From contig JABRWF010000003.1 in assembly GCA_018343915.1 (NCBI GenBank), positions 806,001 through 870,000 on the forward strand: a stretch of 64,000 bases of DNA, written 5' to 3'. The position numbers and the translations under genes were made by a program. Shown piece by piece: positions 47,324-59,860 of the stretch (the first letter of the stretch is position 1; every line of letters begins with the position of its first letter). The stretch is from Agroathelia rolfsii (Eukaryota > Basidiomycota > Agaricomycetes > Amylocorticiales > Amylocorticiaceae). The notes beneath the pieces are model-generated. The model searched no databases. It saw only the letters and a program-made list of their open reading frames with translations, and was not told the origin of the DNA.

Positions 47324-49096
47324 ATGGATTCATGGCTGGACGCCCAGGATGCGTGAGTAGTACGGCTATGTTACTCTAAATGACTTAATGGTTAATGCCT
47401 ATTGGCAGGAGAATCCATGACTACCTTATCGTTATGGCCGTTGGTACGTGTCGGCTTTTATCATTGGTATCCTCCGGTCACGGCAACGAAATGCAAACTT
47501 GCTGAATATATGGAATTTTCAAACTATAGTGATATTGATCTATGACCACCTTATTACGCTCTCGTTGGAAGTGGAACGCATCTGGAAACATCCACGATCT
47601 CTATCGTCTATCGGGTTTCTTGTGACGAGATACTATTCCTTATGTGCCAATGGCATTGTTACGATGCTTAACTTTGCCCCATTTCCTCCCGAAGTGAGTA
47701 TTCCAACTATCATACGTATTCTACTACGAAATAACGCCAATACTAGAGGTGATTTATCGCCCATTTATTCAACTTGACAAAGTAAAGTAAAGTATTCATA
47801 CTTTGTACTCGAGAATGCAGTTGCAGGAAGTACATCTTCGCTCGGCAAATAATTCTTGTCTTTAGTCAGATCTTTGTCTCCTGTGCGTATTCTCTAAATG
47901 ATATATTTTCTGATAAAACCAACCTGTCTAACTTAATTAAAAGTGCTATTGATACTACGCACCTATGCATTGTATGGACGCAGTAAACGCATACTTGCGC
48001 TCTTACTTGGAGTTGGATTCTCATTTTTGGCTATTACTGGCGTATGGAATCTTTCGTTTTTATCTTGTCTAGTTTAGCACTGAAAACGACCCATTTTTTT
48101 CAGTGGTCAGTAACAGGCCAGCGGCACTCTAGCTCCCAGGTCCTCATAGCCGGATGCCATAATGATATGTCTGAAGAAAAGTAAGATTTCCAAGTATCAT
48201 GCTCTCAACGCCGCAGAAACTAAATATCTTCCAAGTGGTATTCGTGTAGCGACTCCTTGGGAAGGCTTACTTCTATACGAGTCCATGATATTTGCTCTCA
48301 CAATTAACGCGACTGTGAATGCAAACTCCTACAGCAAAGGTGTGAGAGCGATTCAACAACGAATGACACTGGTGAACACCATACGAAGAGATGGTGAGTT
48401 TCTTCGAAAAATGGAAAGTGAGTCAAACATATTCATTTGTATATCACGTCTTTAGGAGCAATCTACTATGCGTATGGCCCTCATTTTAGTTCACCGCATA
48501 TACCGAGATAAACATGCTTGATGTTGATTAGGACTATGGTTTCTGTCAACTTATCAAATATACTCACTTTTTACGTGCGCAATCCCCTTTGCTTCATTTA
48601 CTAGGGTCAAAAATCTGACCTGGATATCAATATTTACATTTAGCTTGCTCCTGTAAGACTCCTCAAATTGTAACATTCCCTATTGTGATTCTAATTCAAA
48701 CACTTTTGTTAGTCGTTACTGAAAGGGGCATTATCCACGTTTTCTAGCAAGTATGTATGCACTCTCTTGATGAATGAATAAATTCATACTTAAATACATA
48801 TATGCAGTATTTCTGTAGTGCTTATCTCCAGGCTTATGCTCAATCTACATGACGCCAATTCGCGATGTCGAGTAGGGCCAACGACCACAACGGCGGGCAC
48901 GGCCAGTAGCACAACAATGCTCTTCACGACTAATCTAGGCTTGGAAGGACCTATAAGCCTCTCAAATGGATTATCTTCCACTGCGCCACACGAGCATTGG
49001 AGAACAAGGAGACAAGACGAAGAGCAAGGTCGGCGCAATGACGAATGGGAACATGAATTAGAGGATGCAGGAAAATGGAAGAAACCGTCGCGATAA
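47324..49096 (+). CDS. DUF6533-domain multi-pass membrane protein, copy B
   Basis: Twelve exons, same lengths as copy A except the last two: 47324-47352, 47409-47443, 47530-47693, 47749-47786, 47821-47882, 47944-48041, 48104-48180, 48236-48393, 48456-48471, 48532-48574, 48644-48669, 48808-49096; 344 residues. Canonical splice sites throughout. Hallmarks: YDHLITLSLEVERIWKHPRS, LLILRTYALYGRSKRILA, PWEGLLLYESMIFALTI, TIRRDGAIYYAT, SNILTFY, SVVLISRLMLNLHDANSR. The charged C-terminal tail (RRNDEWEHELEDAGKWKK) is full length, making B the better-preserved copy. Exon 9 is only 16 nt. Confidence 0.85.
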
Positions 49097-49343
49097 ATGA
49101 TTAAAACTGATGCCCCTTGTCTGTATCCATACACATGATTGTCCAGTTTAGAATAAAAACAGCTGTTTGTATCCTTCGATCAACCACACCACAACAGGGT
49201 CAAGGATATTGAGGAAGTATAACTTGAACTTGAATAAGATGAATCGCTAGCAAATAATAAGACGCCGGTGCAAGCATGACGTAAACACATGTGATCCCGG
49301 CTTTCCCGGGCCTACTGCCAGCGGCATCATTACCTTGGACTTC

Positions 49344-51054
49344 ATGCTACCAAGACTGGTTAATGGTGGGCTCTCACGGCATGCACATGCAATACTACTG
49401 GAATCGCGACCACAAATAACAAGGCTATCCCAAAATACTTTCCATCTATCTCGGAGAACCTATGCTCTGTCCCGCTTTCCTCAAAGAACTGCAGGCACCG
49501 GTCGGCGCCGAGATACACTACCAAGAAAACCTAGTGGTGTTCGACCAACGATTGAAGAGAAGGTATACGAGAAAGAAGGGATGAGATATGAAGAAAAGCC
49601 ATCTATGGACGAGTGGCCGGCGTGGCAAGAAAGTGTGCATCGTGTATCGCGTAATCCCGATGAAGGGCTAAGGAGATTGCTCAGTCATGATACTCTAGTT
49701 GTCACCAGGTCTGTCTTTCATGCCTTGGTGGAAATAGTACATGGATCTTCATATATGAGCTCAGGCGAATAGAGATGTTGAATATATTCTTGGGCTTTGA
49801 GCAGACGAACAAGTACACAATCAGTATGTCAAACGACGGCATGTACGCGGATGCCACAGTTCTTCTAACACTTTTGTTTTGCAGCCACAGTGGACGGCAC
49901 GCCTGTTGGCTATATCGCAGAGGTAAAATGCCTGGGTTATATGTGCCTTGAATATACTGCTAAAAGCTCTAGACAGGAACAACGCTCGTTTTTCAGTATA
50001 ATGTCCCGTCAATTCTTCCGCACCCATCGTCCGTTCCGTGCTGTAGTGATGGACCTTGAGGGCGCTCCAATTTTATGGGTAATGATTAACTAAACACTTT
50101 GAAAAAATGAAGCTTATATCTTGCATAGCTTCGTCGACCTTTCTCGTGGATTAACTCACAGATGTTTGTTCAGCGCCAGGATGCCGAAGCGTCTCAAGAA
50201 ATGAATACAAACGAACCCGTATTGGACACCTTTGCGGAGGTGCAGCAAGAATGGCACCTTTGGAGGAGAAGATACAACCTCTTCTTACGGTAATCACCTT
50301 TTCCCGCTCTTCAGAAGGCTATAGCATTTATAAAGCCTTGCATTTGGTGTACAGAGACGACAGACGGATATTGTCACTGGTCACAGACCCACAGCCTGAA
50401 CCAGATCCAAACCGTAGTACTGCGGATGATAATGAGCCAATATTCCGTCAAATTTCACGGGTCGACGGAGGATTTCTTGCATGGCATTTCAATCTGATGG
50501 ATGCCGGTAGTGCCGTGCTTGCCGCTGTTAACCGTGCATTCCGCGGGTTTGGGCGTGAAGTAAGCTTCTGCAATAGGATTTGCAATAACAAATAGTTGAT
50601 TTCTTTCCCCTTCTTCTTTTTCATGAAAGTTTTTCACTGATACTGGTATGTCCCATTTCCTCTAGTATGTCTTAATAACCCATAACATTTGAATAGGTCA
50701 ATACTTTGTGCACTTCCGCCCGACTGAAGATGTGGTTCTCAATGGGGCCATTGCTGGTTTGCAAAATCCTTCGGTTTCTTCTGTGTTACCTATCTCCAAC
50801 AAGCATCTGACCGTTGAAGAACGAGCAGTGAGTTACTCTTCTAAATTCTATGATGGAATCCCTTGATCTGAAATACCATGTATTTAGCTTGTTCTCGCTA
50901 CAGCAATCAATATCGATTTCGACTACTTCTCCAGGCACTCTGAGGGCGGGTAAGAATGTCTGTTTCCTGTAATAGTCTCACATATTCTGAACAACACTGT
51001 TTGTCAGACACTCGGGCCTCGGGTTCGGCCTCTGGGGTGGAAATTGGGAATGAA
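49344..51054 (+). CDS. Phospholipid scramblase family protein, probably mitochondrial
   Basis: Exons 49344-49708, 49765-49823, 49885-49922, 49977-50078, 50129-50289, 50355-50559, 50630-50645, 50697-50827, 50888-50949, 51009-51054 sum to 394 residues. Scramblase-family core: LVVTRRIEMLNIFLGFEQ, NKYTI.., AEEQRSFFSIMSRQFFRTHR, PFRAVVMDLEG, RRPFSWINSQMFVQ, EVQQEWHLWRRRYNLFLR, LMDAGSAVLAAVNRAFRGFG, TDTGQYFVHF, and the hydrophobic end VLATAINIDFDYFSRHS. The N-terminus is Arg/Ser-rich with almost no acidic residues (MLPRLVNGGLSRHAHAILL..), fitting a mitochondrial presequence as in yeast Aim25 and animal PLSCR3. The role, if like the family, concerns lipid movement (cardiolipin). Start is the first ATG of the frame. 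Confidence 0.9.
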
Positions 51055-51166
51055 ATGTTCGCTCGGTAGCCCATTTGTTGTTCTAGACTGGAAAAGCAAT
51101 TAAAACATTCATAGTACTGTTACAATCCAGATATATGGGCATGATAAATAAATCCGGAAATGGCTT

Positions 51167-54100
51167 TCAATATCCGTCGGCATTATCGCTCAACGCGTCG
51201 AGGAACATTTTCAGATCCTCACGCTTAATCCTCAATATTGTGCCGCTCATGGTTTCGAAAGCGATCGTAGCACCGCATGCGGCGCGCGCGTTATTGAATG
51301 CTAACGAAAATTGGCTGCACGAGGGTGAATGATAATACAAGAATGAAAGTAGAACAAGACATACTTTTTGCGTACTTCACCAAAGTCAAATGAGGCAGTG
51401 ACGCCAACGGCAACGTACTGATCCTTTTGCTCATCCAGGCAGGCAACAACAATGGGTAGTCCACGACGGCCCTTTTGACCTACACGATCTCGAAGAGCGT
51501 CAACGAGCCAGTAGGCTAACCGCTGGAGCACAGTGGCATGGCAGAACAGAGGTAAATCCGGGCCTTGGGATAAGACAACGACATTGTACGACTTCAAGGG
51601 CTTGATTTCTTGTTTGTCGATTATAGATGAGCCTTGTCTGATAATAGCGCGGTGTAGAGCTTTTGAGAGGGGAAGAGCTGCTCGCAGGCGGACAGTACTT
51701 GAAGGAAAATTAGGAGCCGGGATAATGTAGACATGAGAAAAGAATAACTCACTCTCCTAGCGCATCAAATGCCGTCCAGAAGTTCTGGACCCACCACTGT
51801 ACCTCATCTTCCTCCTGCTCTTCATCTCCGTCCTCTTGAGACTGAGATTTTGCTCTCTTTACAGCTGACTTGTTCATATGTTCCTCCTTCGCATCTTCCC
51901 AAGCCACTTCGCCACCAAACCACTCCCCTCCATTCCTGGCTCCCTCCTGCTCCACCTTGAGTTTCACACTCCTAGGGATGTCCAACAACGCCGCGATCCC
52001 CTCCACAGCATCCGCCGCACTCAAAGGCTGGCCCCTCCACCCACTCGCGCGTGTAAAGCCAGGATAGGTAAGCTCCACGAGCCCATACTCCGGTGCAATC
52101 GCATCCAGCTGCTGCCTCAGCTGACGCTTGAGCTCCATATCCATATGCACATACGGCTGCTGCGTCTGCACAGTACTGAACCCCATCTTGGCCAATAGGC
52201 CCGTGAGGCGTTTGCGACCCTTTTCGCGCCAGATACCGAGCTTGGCGGCAACATACGCGGAGTGGTACATAGCATCATACAGCGTCCAGTGCCGGAAGAG
52301 CGTGAAGCGCAGCTCGTCGGACGTCCGGATCGCGTGGTCGTCCGGTCGGCTGCTCGTCTCGCCCGCGTTGCGCCGCGTGGTGGTGGTGCTGCTGCCATCA
52401 GCGGAGGATTGGAGAGCTGACGAGGTGTTGTCGAGCCGTGCGACTTCATCGGCATAGATGGATTGGTATTTTTCGTAAGTGATACGCGAGATGCGCGAGG
52501 AGATGTATTGGTGAGTAAGTCCGAGGATGGCGAGCCTGAATGTTAAAGGGAAGCGAGAAAAAAAAAGAATATAGAGGGGGAGGGGTGGGGTAATGTCAGT
52601 TTTTTTAATTTTATTTTTCTTCGCCCTTCTTCCTTGTGCCTCATGAATAAAAGGAATCGTACCATAAAAGCTCCTCATCGGTACGTTCCAGGGCCGTGGC
52701 CAGGATGTAAATAGTCGCCGATGAGCTCTGGCCGTACCATGTCCCGGCGACATAGTACTTGTCCAACATCTCGTTGGCGTCCATAATCTCATCACGGGAG
52801 TAACGGCGGGCTGACTGAAGAGAAGTGAATTTGGCATGGGGAAAAAAAAAGACAATGATATACTTCTCCCTCACCTCACCATCAACTCTTTGTCGTTTCC
52901 TTCGCTTCCTGCCTCCGCCTTCCGATCCACGCGGGGACGGCTTGCGCTTACCAGTGCCAGAGATGCTCATTTTAGGCTCCTGGTCATCATTGCCCGCATC
53001 CGAATCCTCTTTCTCATCCCCATCAAAGTCGTCGTTTTCGTCACTATCGTAATCGTCGTCATCATCTCCTAGCGTTTGAGACTGTCATAATTAGAAAATA
53101 AATTAAACTTGATAAAGAAACCGCAAGTGATTTTTTTTTTTAAAAAAAACATATTATTAACATACTTGAAAAATATCCCATGGTTCTCGGAACTTTTCTT
53201 CCAGCTCCTCTGCTGCGCCATCATCCCACCAGACGACACGATCGCCGTTCTCGTCTGTGCGTAGGATAATGTCTAAGTTGAGCGGTCGTGCGGAATCGAT
53301 CACGTGTACTGTCACCTAAACCATTGTTCGCATACCATAAAAGCAATAAGGGAAATGAGATTATAGTATATACATTGTCAGAAAGAATAATAAAATCGGA
53401 ATCAGCACATATAGGCCCATTTGGATGACAGGAGAGACAAGAGAGAAGACGTACTTTGGCAGATAGGTCACCGAACCATTCGTCTGATGGCAAGGAGAGC
53501 ATGGCGCCGATGTTAACGAGGATTAATGTATGTAGCTGTCGTATTGGTATTGATTGAGAAAAGGAGGGAGAAAGATCGTGAGAAGGTAAATCGGTAAATT
53601 TTTGATATTAAGGACAGAAGTTGGTCGGTGATTGGTGAAGGGTATTACGGGCACAGTGTGTATCATATAATGTATAGGCCAGATATGAGTGGTAGTGGTC
53701 ATGAACGATCCCCCCACAGTTCAGATGCTTTTTCACATAGTAATTTGAGGAATTGTTGGATGTGGAGACAAAATTCTATTATCACAGGCAGATAAGAGGT
53801 CAAGTGCTAGGAATTGGAGTTTTCGAGAGGCATGGTTAAAACCAGAAAGGCAGAGATCAGATATCATCTTAAAACTGGCAAACTCAGATAATACTGCATC
53901 GGCTTGATGTAGACATGGGTTGAATTGAAGATAACGGGGGCAATATCTCTGAAAGTATTAGAGTCTTGCATAGTGCCCAAGAAATGTTTTCTGATCTGTA
54001 GCAACATGACTTGATAAAGTGACAAACCCATGTGAAACAAGATTCAGAGAATACATAGAAATATACACTTGAGTAGATCTTTCCCTGACACTAGACCTCA

Positions 54101-54463
54101 GAGGCCACCGGAGTGTGCACACGTACAGCCCTTCACCAATCATAGACCAGTCCTAGTTAGGGAAATCTAAACAAATCACTCACACACCTCGTTATTCCCA
54201 ACCAGCTCATCACGGATTCTAAACAGTTCCGAGAATCCGTTTACAGGTACGGCTCGATACATCACGTCGTCTTGCCGGAACAACTCGGATAGCATACGTG
54301 CGGCACATAGCGCGTCGACATCAGGTGCAACAAGCATTACGACCGAGGATGCGGCCGTCATGGGCGAACGGCGGTGTGAGGCAAGGACGGAGGCATAGGC
54401 ATCTGAGTAGGTTGCGCGTTGTGCTGGCTGAGCTGTTGAGCGTGGGGGAGAAATATAGACCAT
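51167..54463 (-). CDS. CDC45: Cdc45, component of the CMG replicative helicase
   Basis: Essential for origin firing and fork progression with Mcm2-7 and GINS. Exons in coding order: 54463-54188, 53535-53455, 53315-53166, 53081-52875, 52814-52663, 52535-51753, 51697-51365, 51314-51167; 709 residues. Seen: N-terminal [20 protein letters not shown] (DHH-like fold), [29 protein letters not shown]. Next come the acidic insert ([12 protein letters not shown]) and a basic patch (GRKRRKRQR, nuclear signal), then [68 protein letters not shown], and a C-terminal DLKMFLDAL. Intron 1 is 652 nt, far longer than any other here. The gene ends 112 bp from the scramblase stop (tail to tail). Confidence 0.95.
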
Positions 54464-55944
54464 GTATAATGAACCTGGGCTGTAGCGATGTACACTCTGT
54501 AGCTCCAGTCAATAGTAATTCGTGCTTGTGCCAGTGTGCAGGTGCGCGGCGTCCCCGTTGAGGGGATTATGTAATTCCTTCAGCCACAAGCGCGCTTGGC
54601 TATGTAATCAGGCATTCATGACAAGGGATGTGGCGCTTATCTGAACTTGTTCTCCTCAACTAGATCAGGCCAGAATATTCCTCCTGAATCCTGAATAACG
54701 GTTCTATGTATGATGGTTCTCAGGGTCCTGTGGCTTTCCTGCATCATAACAAAAAAATTCTGCTTCTTAATCCATGTTTTTTTATGGCCGAGGATTGTAC
54801 GGTCCGAGCATCCTAGAGGATACCAGTGATGGCTCATTTGAGCTCTCGAGCAAGCTATCAAGGGACATAAGCTCTTTAGGTTGCCTGTTTCACCAAGTAT
54901 ATAATGTATTCTGGCAACTCAAAGTCTACGTCTACTTGGTATCTACATATTCACGGAACGGAACATTCTATTGTTTGTGGAAAACATAAAGTGATAACCA
55001 GGATGACAATCAGTCTAAATAGTGGGCCAACGTTCTGACAACATCCACCATTCTTCTGGTGCCCGGTACGGCGTCGCATCACTTGTGCTAAGTGTCATAC
55101 CAGCAGTGGGGCGCACAGACACTAGCCTGACCGTGCAGGGCAAAATACAAGAAGCAAAACAAGCGATCCAAACCAGAACAACAGCCTCTGAATTATTGGT
55201 GAAGTGATCACAGGAAGAAGGACCCTGCTTCTACACAGCAGTACAGTGCCAGCGGCTCTGGAAAGATTTTCAGCCGTGATGTGGGCCCACCGTTGCTGTG
55301 AGAAAGCCGGCAGGAGGACCAGGAGGGCCGCCGGCGGAGTTGATTGGATCTGATGAGCCTGCAGATATTGTGGGCATTGTGCTCTCGCTGAGTAGGAGAA
55401 GTTGATTGTAGATGACGAAGTAGGAATAGTGATATGATATATTTATTATTTATGATGAATTTATGATGAGGGTCATGTCATCATCTCCGAGGCCACAAAA
55501 GATTGGGGGGAGGCGGCAGCAACACTGCGAATATTACATAGCGCCAACTCCTAGTAGTACTAGTACTTGGTACTATAACATCATATCCTACTGCTACTGT
55601 TACTGCTACTGTTACTGCTACTGCTACTACTCAGCACACACCCAGGGCCGATCTACTGGGCAGTCATCTATCCTGGAATCTGTTACTAGTAAGCAAGCTG
55701 GCATTTCACCCAGAAGCCATCCTGCTTGCTATCACAACGGCGCCACCAGTCGACAACGACGGGCCATCGCTTTCGGTTTCTGCTCGGTAAAAGCGCCTCG
55801 GACGACGCTACCTGCTCTCTCGCCATAATCTGCATGTCCTTCTCTGCCAGACGCCCAGCAGCCATCTGAATCCATATCGTTACTCCGGTAGTCTTCCAGC
55901 TAATTATTTCCTATCATCTCCGCTTTCACCGCTGCCCTTTCTGC
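54464..55944. other. Divergent intergenic region CDC45 / RasGEF
   Basis: Promoters of both genes. Includes the TACTGC/TACTGT repeat (55588-55631) about 310 bp before the RasGEF start and a pyrimidine-rich leader. No supportable gene; an additional 5' exon of the RasGEF cannot be excluded. Confidence 0.5.
55588..55631. repeat. TACTG(C/T) short tandem repeat
   Basis: About seven imperfect 6-bp units, TACTGC alternating with TACTGT. Confidence 0.85.
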
Positions 55945-58703
55945 ATGCCAATCCGGTCCAAGTCCACAGGTGATCTGCTCACAGAGCAGCCTGCAGACAT
56001 CCACAACCACAACCAGCATGTGTTTGAGCCTCCACCCCCATTTGTCGATGTCAGCAGTAGCATTAGCATTGGCAGCAATGAACCCGAGCGCCCGCGCGTG
56101 TTGTCAACACCTGGACCCGCCTCCTCTTCTCAAACCGTCGTCCATCACCACCGCCGTACGGGTGCAGCGGGAGGTCCCTCCAGCCTCGAAGCGGCCACAA
56201 ACTCTACTACTGGCACCAATCAAACTAGATTGACAGTCGACACCCGTAGCGATGGCTCGTCGTCATATGACCACATCCAGCCCGAAGAGGCCTCCAGTCT
56301 CAGGGATGACGGCGACAGCGAGGTCGTGCAGGTCAAGAACGTGTACGTCTATGCGATAGCATCATAACGAGTACAATGTCATAAAATGCTCACACCCATC
56401 TTTGGAAAATTCTTCATTTTCCCTGGTGTAGTCAGCGAACAACATGGGCAACGGTCGAAGAACTCCTCGATAGACTCATCTTTGTCGCCGTTAGTGGAGA
56501 TGGTATGTCTATTTGCTGATTCGCCAAACGTCGAAAGAAACGCCAGATTATCACACCATGGAGATTGGATTGTTTATGGATGGCTCATCTAACCCGCCCA
56601 CCCCTCTCCCCCTCTTTGCACAGATCCCGCATTCATCGCGCGCTTCCTGCTCACCTACCGGCGCTTCACCACACCACGACGCGTCTTGCTAGCGATGCAA
56701 TCCCGCCTCCGCCAACTGGACGCAACGCCTGCAGCGCACATGGATCCAATGCTAGCCTGTTACGCGCAAACACGCATATGTGCCCTGCTTGACCTCTGGA
56801 TACACGCCTACCAGGAGGACTTTGCCGTGCGCGGCACGGCCGGTGCGCTCACCGCGCTTGTGCGCTCTATGCTCAGCAAAACGTACCTACTCCATTATGG
56901 CTGCGAGGTGCTTCCCTTCCTCGAAATCCTGCCCACACTAAGCGACAAAGACGCCACCTGGGCCGCCGTGCCGGAGCCGAACGTAGTAATGAGCGATGAC
57001 GATGACGAATACTACAATTACTACGCCGCGGGCCATGATGGCGACGGATATCTTATCAACGATGCAGATGAAGAAGTCGAGCCACCCGTGATCCTCGATG
57101 CGCTCTCACCGCCATCAGAGGCCGCGGCGTCCGCCGAGGACGACTATGGCGGCTATGACGACATGGTAGATGGGATCATAGAGGAGGAGGAAGACGGCAG
57201 GCCGGCGCCCTCACTTAGCTCCGCCGCCTCTTCATCACGTCGGCGGAGTAGCCGATTCCACAACCCGCATCATCCATCGCAACAGCAACAGCACCATCAC
57301 CAAAACAACAACAACCACCGGCGGCATCGCACCTCCATCGCCGCTAGCAACGTCCTATCATCCGGTACCGCATCGTCGCGGCCATCCACGAATACAATGT
57401 CGTCCACCGCCTCAACGATCGTTGCCTCCTCCGCGGCGACGACGGCGACGGCGGTGAGCAGCTCGAGCCGGTCGCGCAAGGCGAGCATGCCAAGCCTCAA
57501 AAGCCTCACGGGCAGCATTACCGGTGCCGCCTCGCCCGCCATGCGCTCGCACTCGGACCACACCGGCATCGGTGGGTTCGGGCTGTCCTCCATGGGCGGG
57601 CCGGATACATCAGGAAAGAAGCTGCTCAAGGATCTCGTGGCGTGTGCGACGGCGATAGGCGAGTTCAAGGCGATTGAAATTGCGGAGGAGATTACGAGGT
57701 ATCAGTTGAAGTATTTTCTGGAGATCAAGGTGGTTTGGTTGCTGTCGTCTCTTGGCTAAAATTTAGAATTTTAATGTGCTTTTTTTTTCTGCTCATAGCC
57801 TAGGCATTGGTTGCGCATGACGCTAGGGGGAGAAAAGGATAGCGAAATCAGTCCGATCGCGAGGTTTAACGAGGTGGCCCAACATCTCGCGAGCTGGTAG
57901 GCTTTGCTTCCATTATAACCAGAGAATGCCCAACATTGAATATATGCTTTTATTTATTTATTTGACATTACAGGGTGGTCTCCATCATCCTCTGTCACGA
58001 CAAACCCCAACGGCGCGTCCAACAGCTCGTTAAGCTCGTCGAGATCGCGCAACACCTGCGCCAGCAAAATAACTATGCCGCCCTGCGGGCATTCGTGGCC
58101 GGCGTCAACACGGCGACGTTCCCCGAAGACCCAGTAATGACGCTCTTCCAGGAAAAACACCATACGTCTTGGAAGCTCGTCCAGTCCTGGAACATACTCA
58201 TCCAGCAACGGGGTGGGCACCAAAAGTACCGAATGGCGCTGGATAGCACCAAGGGCGCGGCGATACCCGCTCTGTGAGTCATCTCCCCCATCTCATTATT
58301 GTATCCCCTTTTTTTGATACTTTCTTTTTCAGGGAGGTACACATATCGGACCTCATCCGTGCACATGAGGCCAATGATGATTTCAACTCGGAAGAGTCAC
58401 ACAAGATTCACTGGGGAAAATTTAACTTGATTGGGAGGCTCGTGCTCTCCACTTCTATCTTCCAAGAGCGCTGGCTCGATTCCCGCGCACCGGCTATGCC
58501 AGTCGAACGACCGGCAATAAACCATCTCATCTTCGGTAATCCCGGCATGCTAATGGACGAATCTGTGAGTGGATTTTTCGTTCTGTGTCCGACTTGAGAG
58601 AAAGAATGTGGACTTATCTGGTTTTCTCCTATTTCCACTACAGATGCAACAATTACGAATAGAACCAGAACCGTTCTTACAGAAAATCTGGAGATGGTAT
58701 TAG
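55945..58703 (+). CDS. Ras-family guanine nucleotide exchange factor (RasGEF with REM domain)
   Basis: Activates a Ras-like GTPase by GDP release. Exons 55945-56340, 56436-56502, 56624-57729, 57799-57896, 57974-58273, 58333-58564, 58644-58703; 752 residues. N-terminus (1-132) is low complexity, with His/Pro/Ser runs. The REM/RasGEF_N domain begins about residue 135 (TTWATVEELLDRLIFVAVSG, then DPAFIARFLLTYRRF). A long acidic, then Ser/His/Asn-rich linker (about 260-480) separates it from the catalytic domain. That domain starts near EIAEEITRYQLKYFLEIKPR and shows ISPIARFNEVAQHLASWVVS, AALRAFVAGVNTATF, LEVHISDLIRAHEANDDF, INWGK-like IHWGKFNLIGR, and ends FLQKIWRWY. No SH3 domain is present in this model, unlike yeast Cdc25. 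Which Ras it serves cannot be told. Confidence 0.92.
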
Positions 58704-59860
58704 ACATTATTTATCTCATCTTTTCTTTTTCTTTTGCTTCTCTCTCTCTCTTTTTTTTCATTCGATGGCGTACTTAGGGTTCTTGGTTACCACTGCAAAA
58801 TATCCATCCCGTTCCTTTTTGTTTTTTTGTTGCTTTCCCTATTTTGTTTTTGTTTAACTGTATCGCATGTCCTGTTACATCGCCAGCATCATCCCTCATC
58901 CCTAACCCCCCATCTCATTTTCCCCCACACTCTCATTCACGGTCGGCCCTGTGGTGACGCTGCGACCTCAAGCGTCTTTGAATCCCGTCCCCCCCCCCCT
59001 TCCTCGCCCTCTCCTTTCTTTGCTAGTAGTTAGCAAGTCGACATATCTATTTCCACACAATCCAATATTCCATCCTTTTCACCTTTTTTTTCACCTTCTG
59101 TCTTTCATTCTTCATATCTGTCGCTTCGTCATTTGCCTTTATATTTTCTGTATATATATATTTGGAAGTGGAAACCAAAATCTACCTGCAAAATATTATC
59201 TATTTACTATACACTCTTATATTGGAGGATTTGGCTAAAGGAGGATGCTTTTTTTTTCTTGAAGCATGTCGATGAACGTCAACTTAATGAGTCAAAAGAA
59301 TCGTGTACTCGATTGATTGATTGCGACGAAATGAGAGGTCTTAGAAACACCATTTGATAAAGTTAATTCAAAATAGGTTTCGGTTAACTTGCGACTATCC
59401 TTGAGATAAAGAAGTAATATTGTCTATGTTGTAACCTACGAATTATACAATTGAACATTACTCTGCACTGCGCCCAAATGCAGCCCACTTCAACGATGTT
59501 GTACCTGAAATACAGTAACATATATATCATACTAAACGAGATAACACCATGGTCGTTTTAAATCTTCTTCAGATTTCGCCAGAACAGAGCTGTGAATTGG
59601 ATGGCCTATGCATGAGGACGATTGAATATTTTTGGCGAGCCGCTGAACAGAAAGGGTCCAGAACGAGGATAGATAGTCAGAGTTATCCTCGATCCCAACT
59701 ATGTAAGGTGTTTATTTGGGCAATCACATATAAGCGTGAAGAAGGGCCCCCAACGTTCCTAGTGCCTTTTATCGGTAACTCTAACGAAGGTGATCCGTTA
59801 GGGACGGTGTTAAACAGCACTCTGGATGATAAATGACGCAGCCGCGGAAGCCAGAGATAG
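58704..59860. other. Intergenic between converging RasGEF and F-box B
   Basis: CT-rich 3'UTR-like stretch with homopolymers (C-run 58990-59000), then AT-rich sequence. The frame at 59549-59836 has no motif and lies against the F-box 3' end; I do not call it. Confidence 0.5.

Larger units (their letters stand above)
41985..49115. repeat. Direct tandem duplication: CTF18 3' end plus DUF6533 gene
   Basis: Unit 1 is about 41988-45645 and unit 2 about 45655-49115. They match in order: CTF18 exons 13-15, the final CTF18 exon, the CTF18 3' flank (CAGCATTTGTATC block at 42977 and 46439), the spacer with its CTTGGAGAA..GG and GATTGACTGG blocks, and the whole 12-exon DUF6533 gene with its 3' flank (ACAAGGAAATGGAAGAA vs GCAGGAAAATGGAAGAA). 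The CTF18 copy in unit 2 has decayed; both DUF6533 genes remain open. Confidence 0.9.

Noticed and set aside
49049..49702. Large antisense frames in this and other exon-dense regions (for example minus 9049-9702 over GH55)
   Set aside because: They mirror codon-biased exons on the other strand and contain no recognisable domains.
38966..54463. CTF18 and CDC45 proximity as a replication gene cluster
   Set aside because: They are about 8 kb apart with unrelated genes between and opposite orientation; no evidence of linkage beyond chance.
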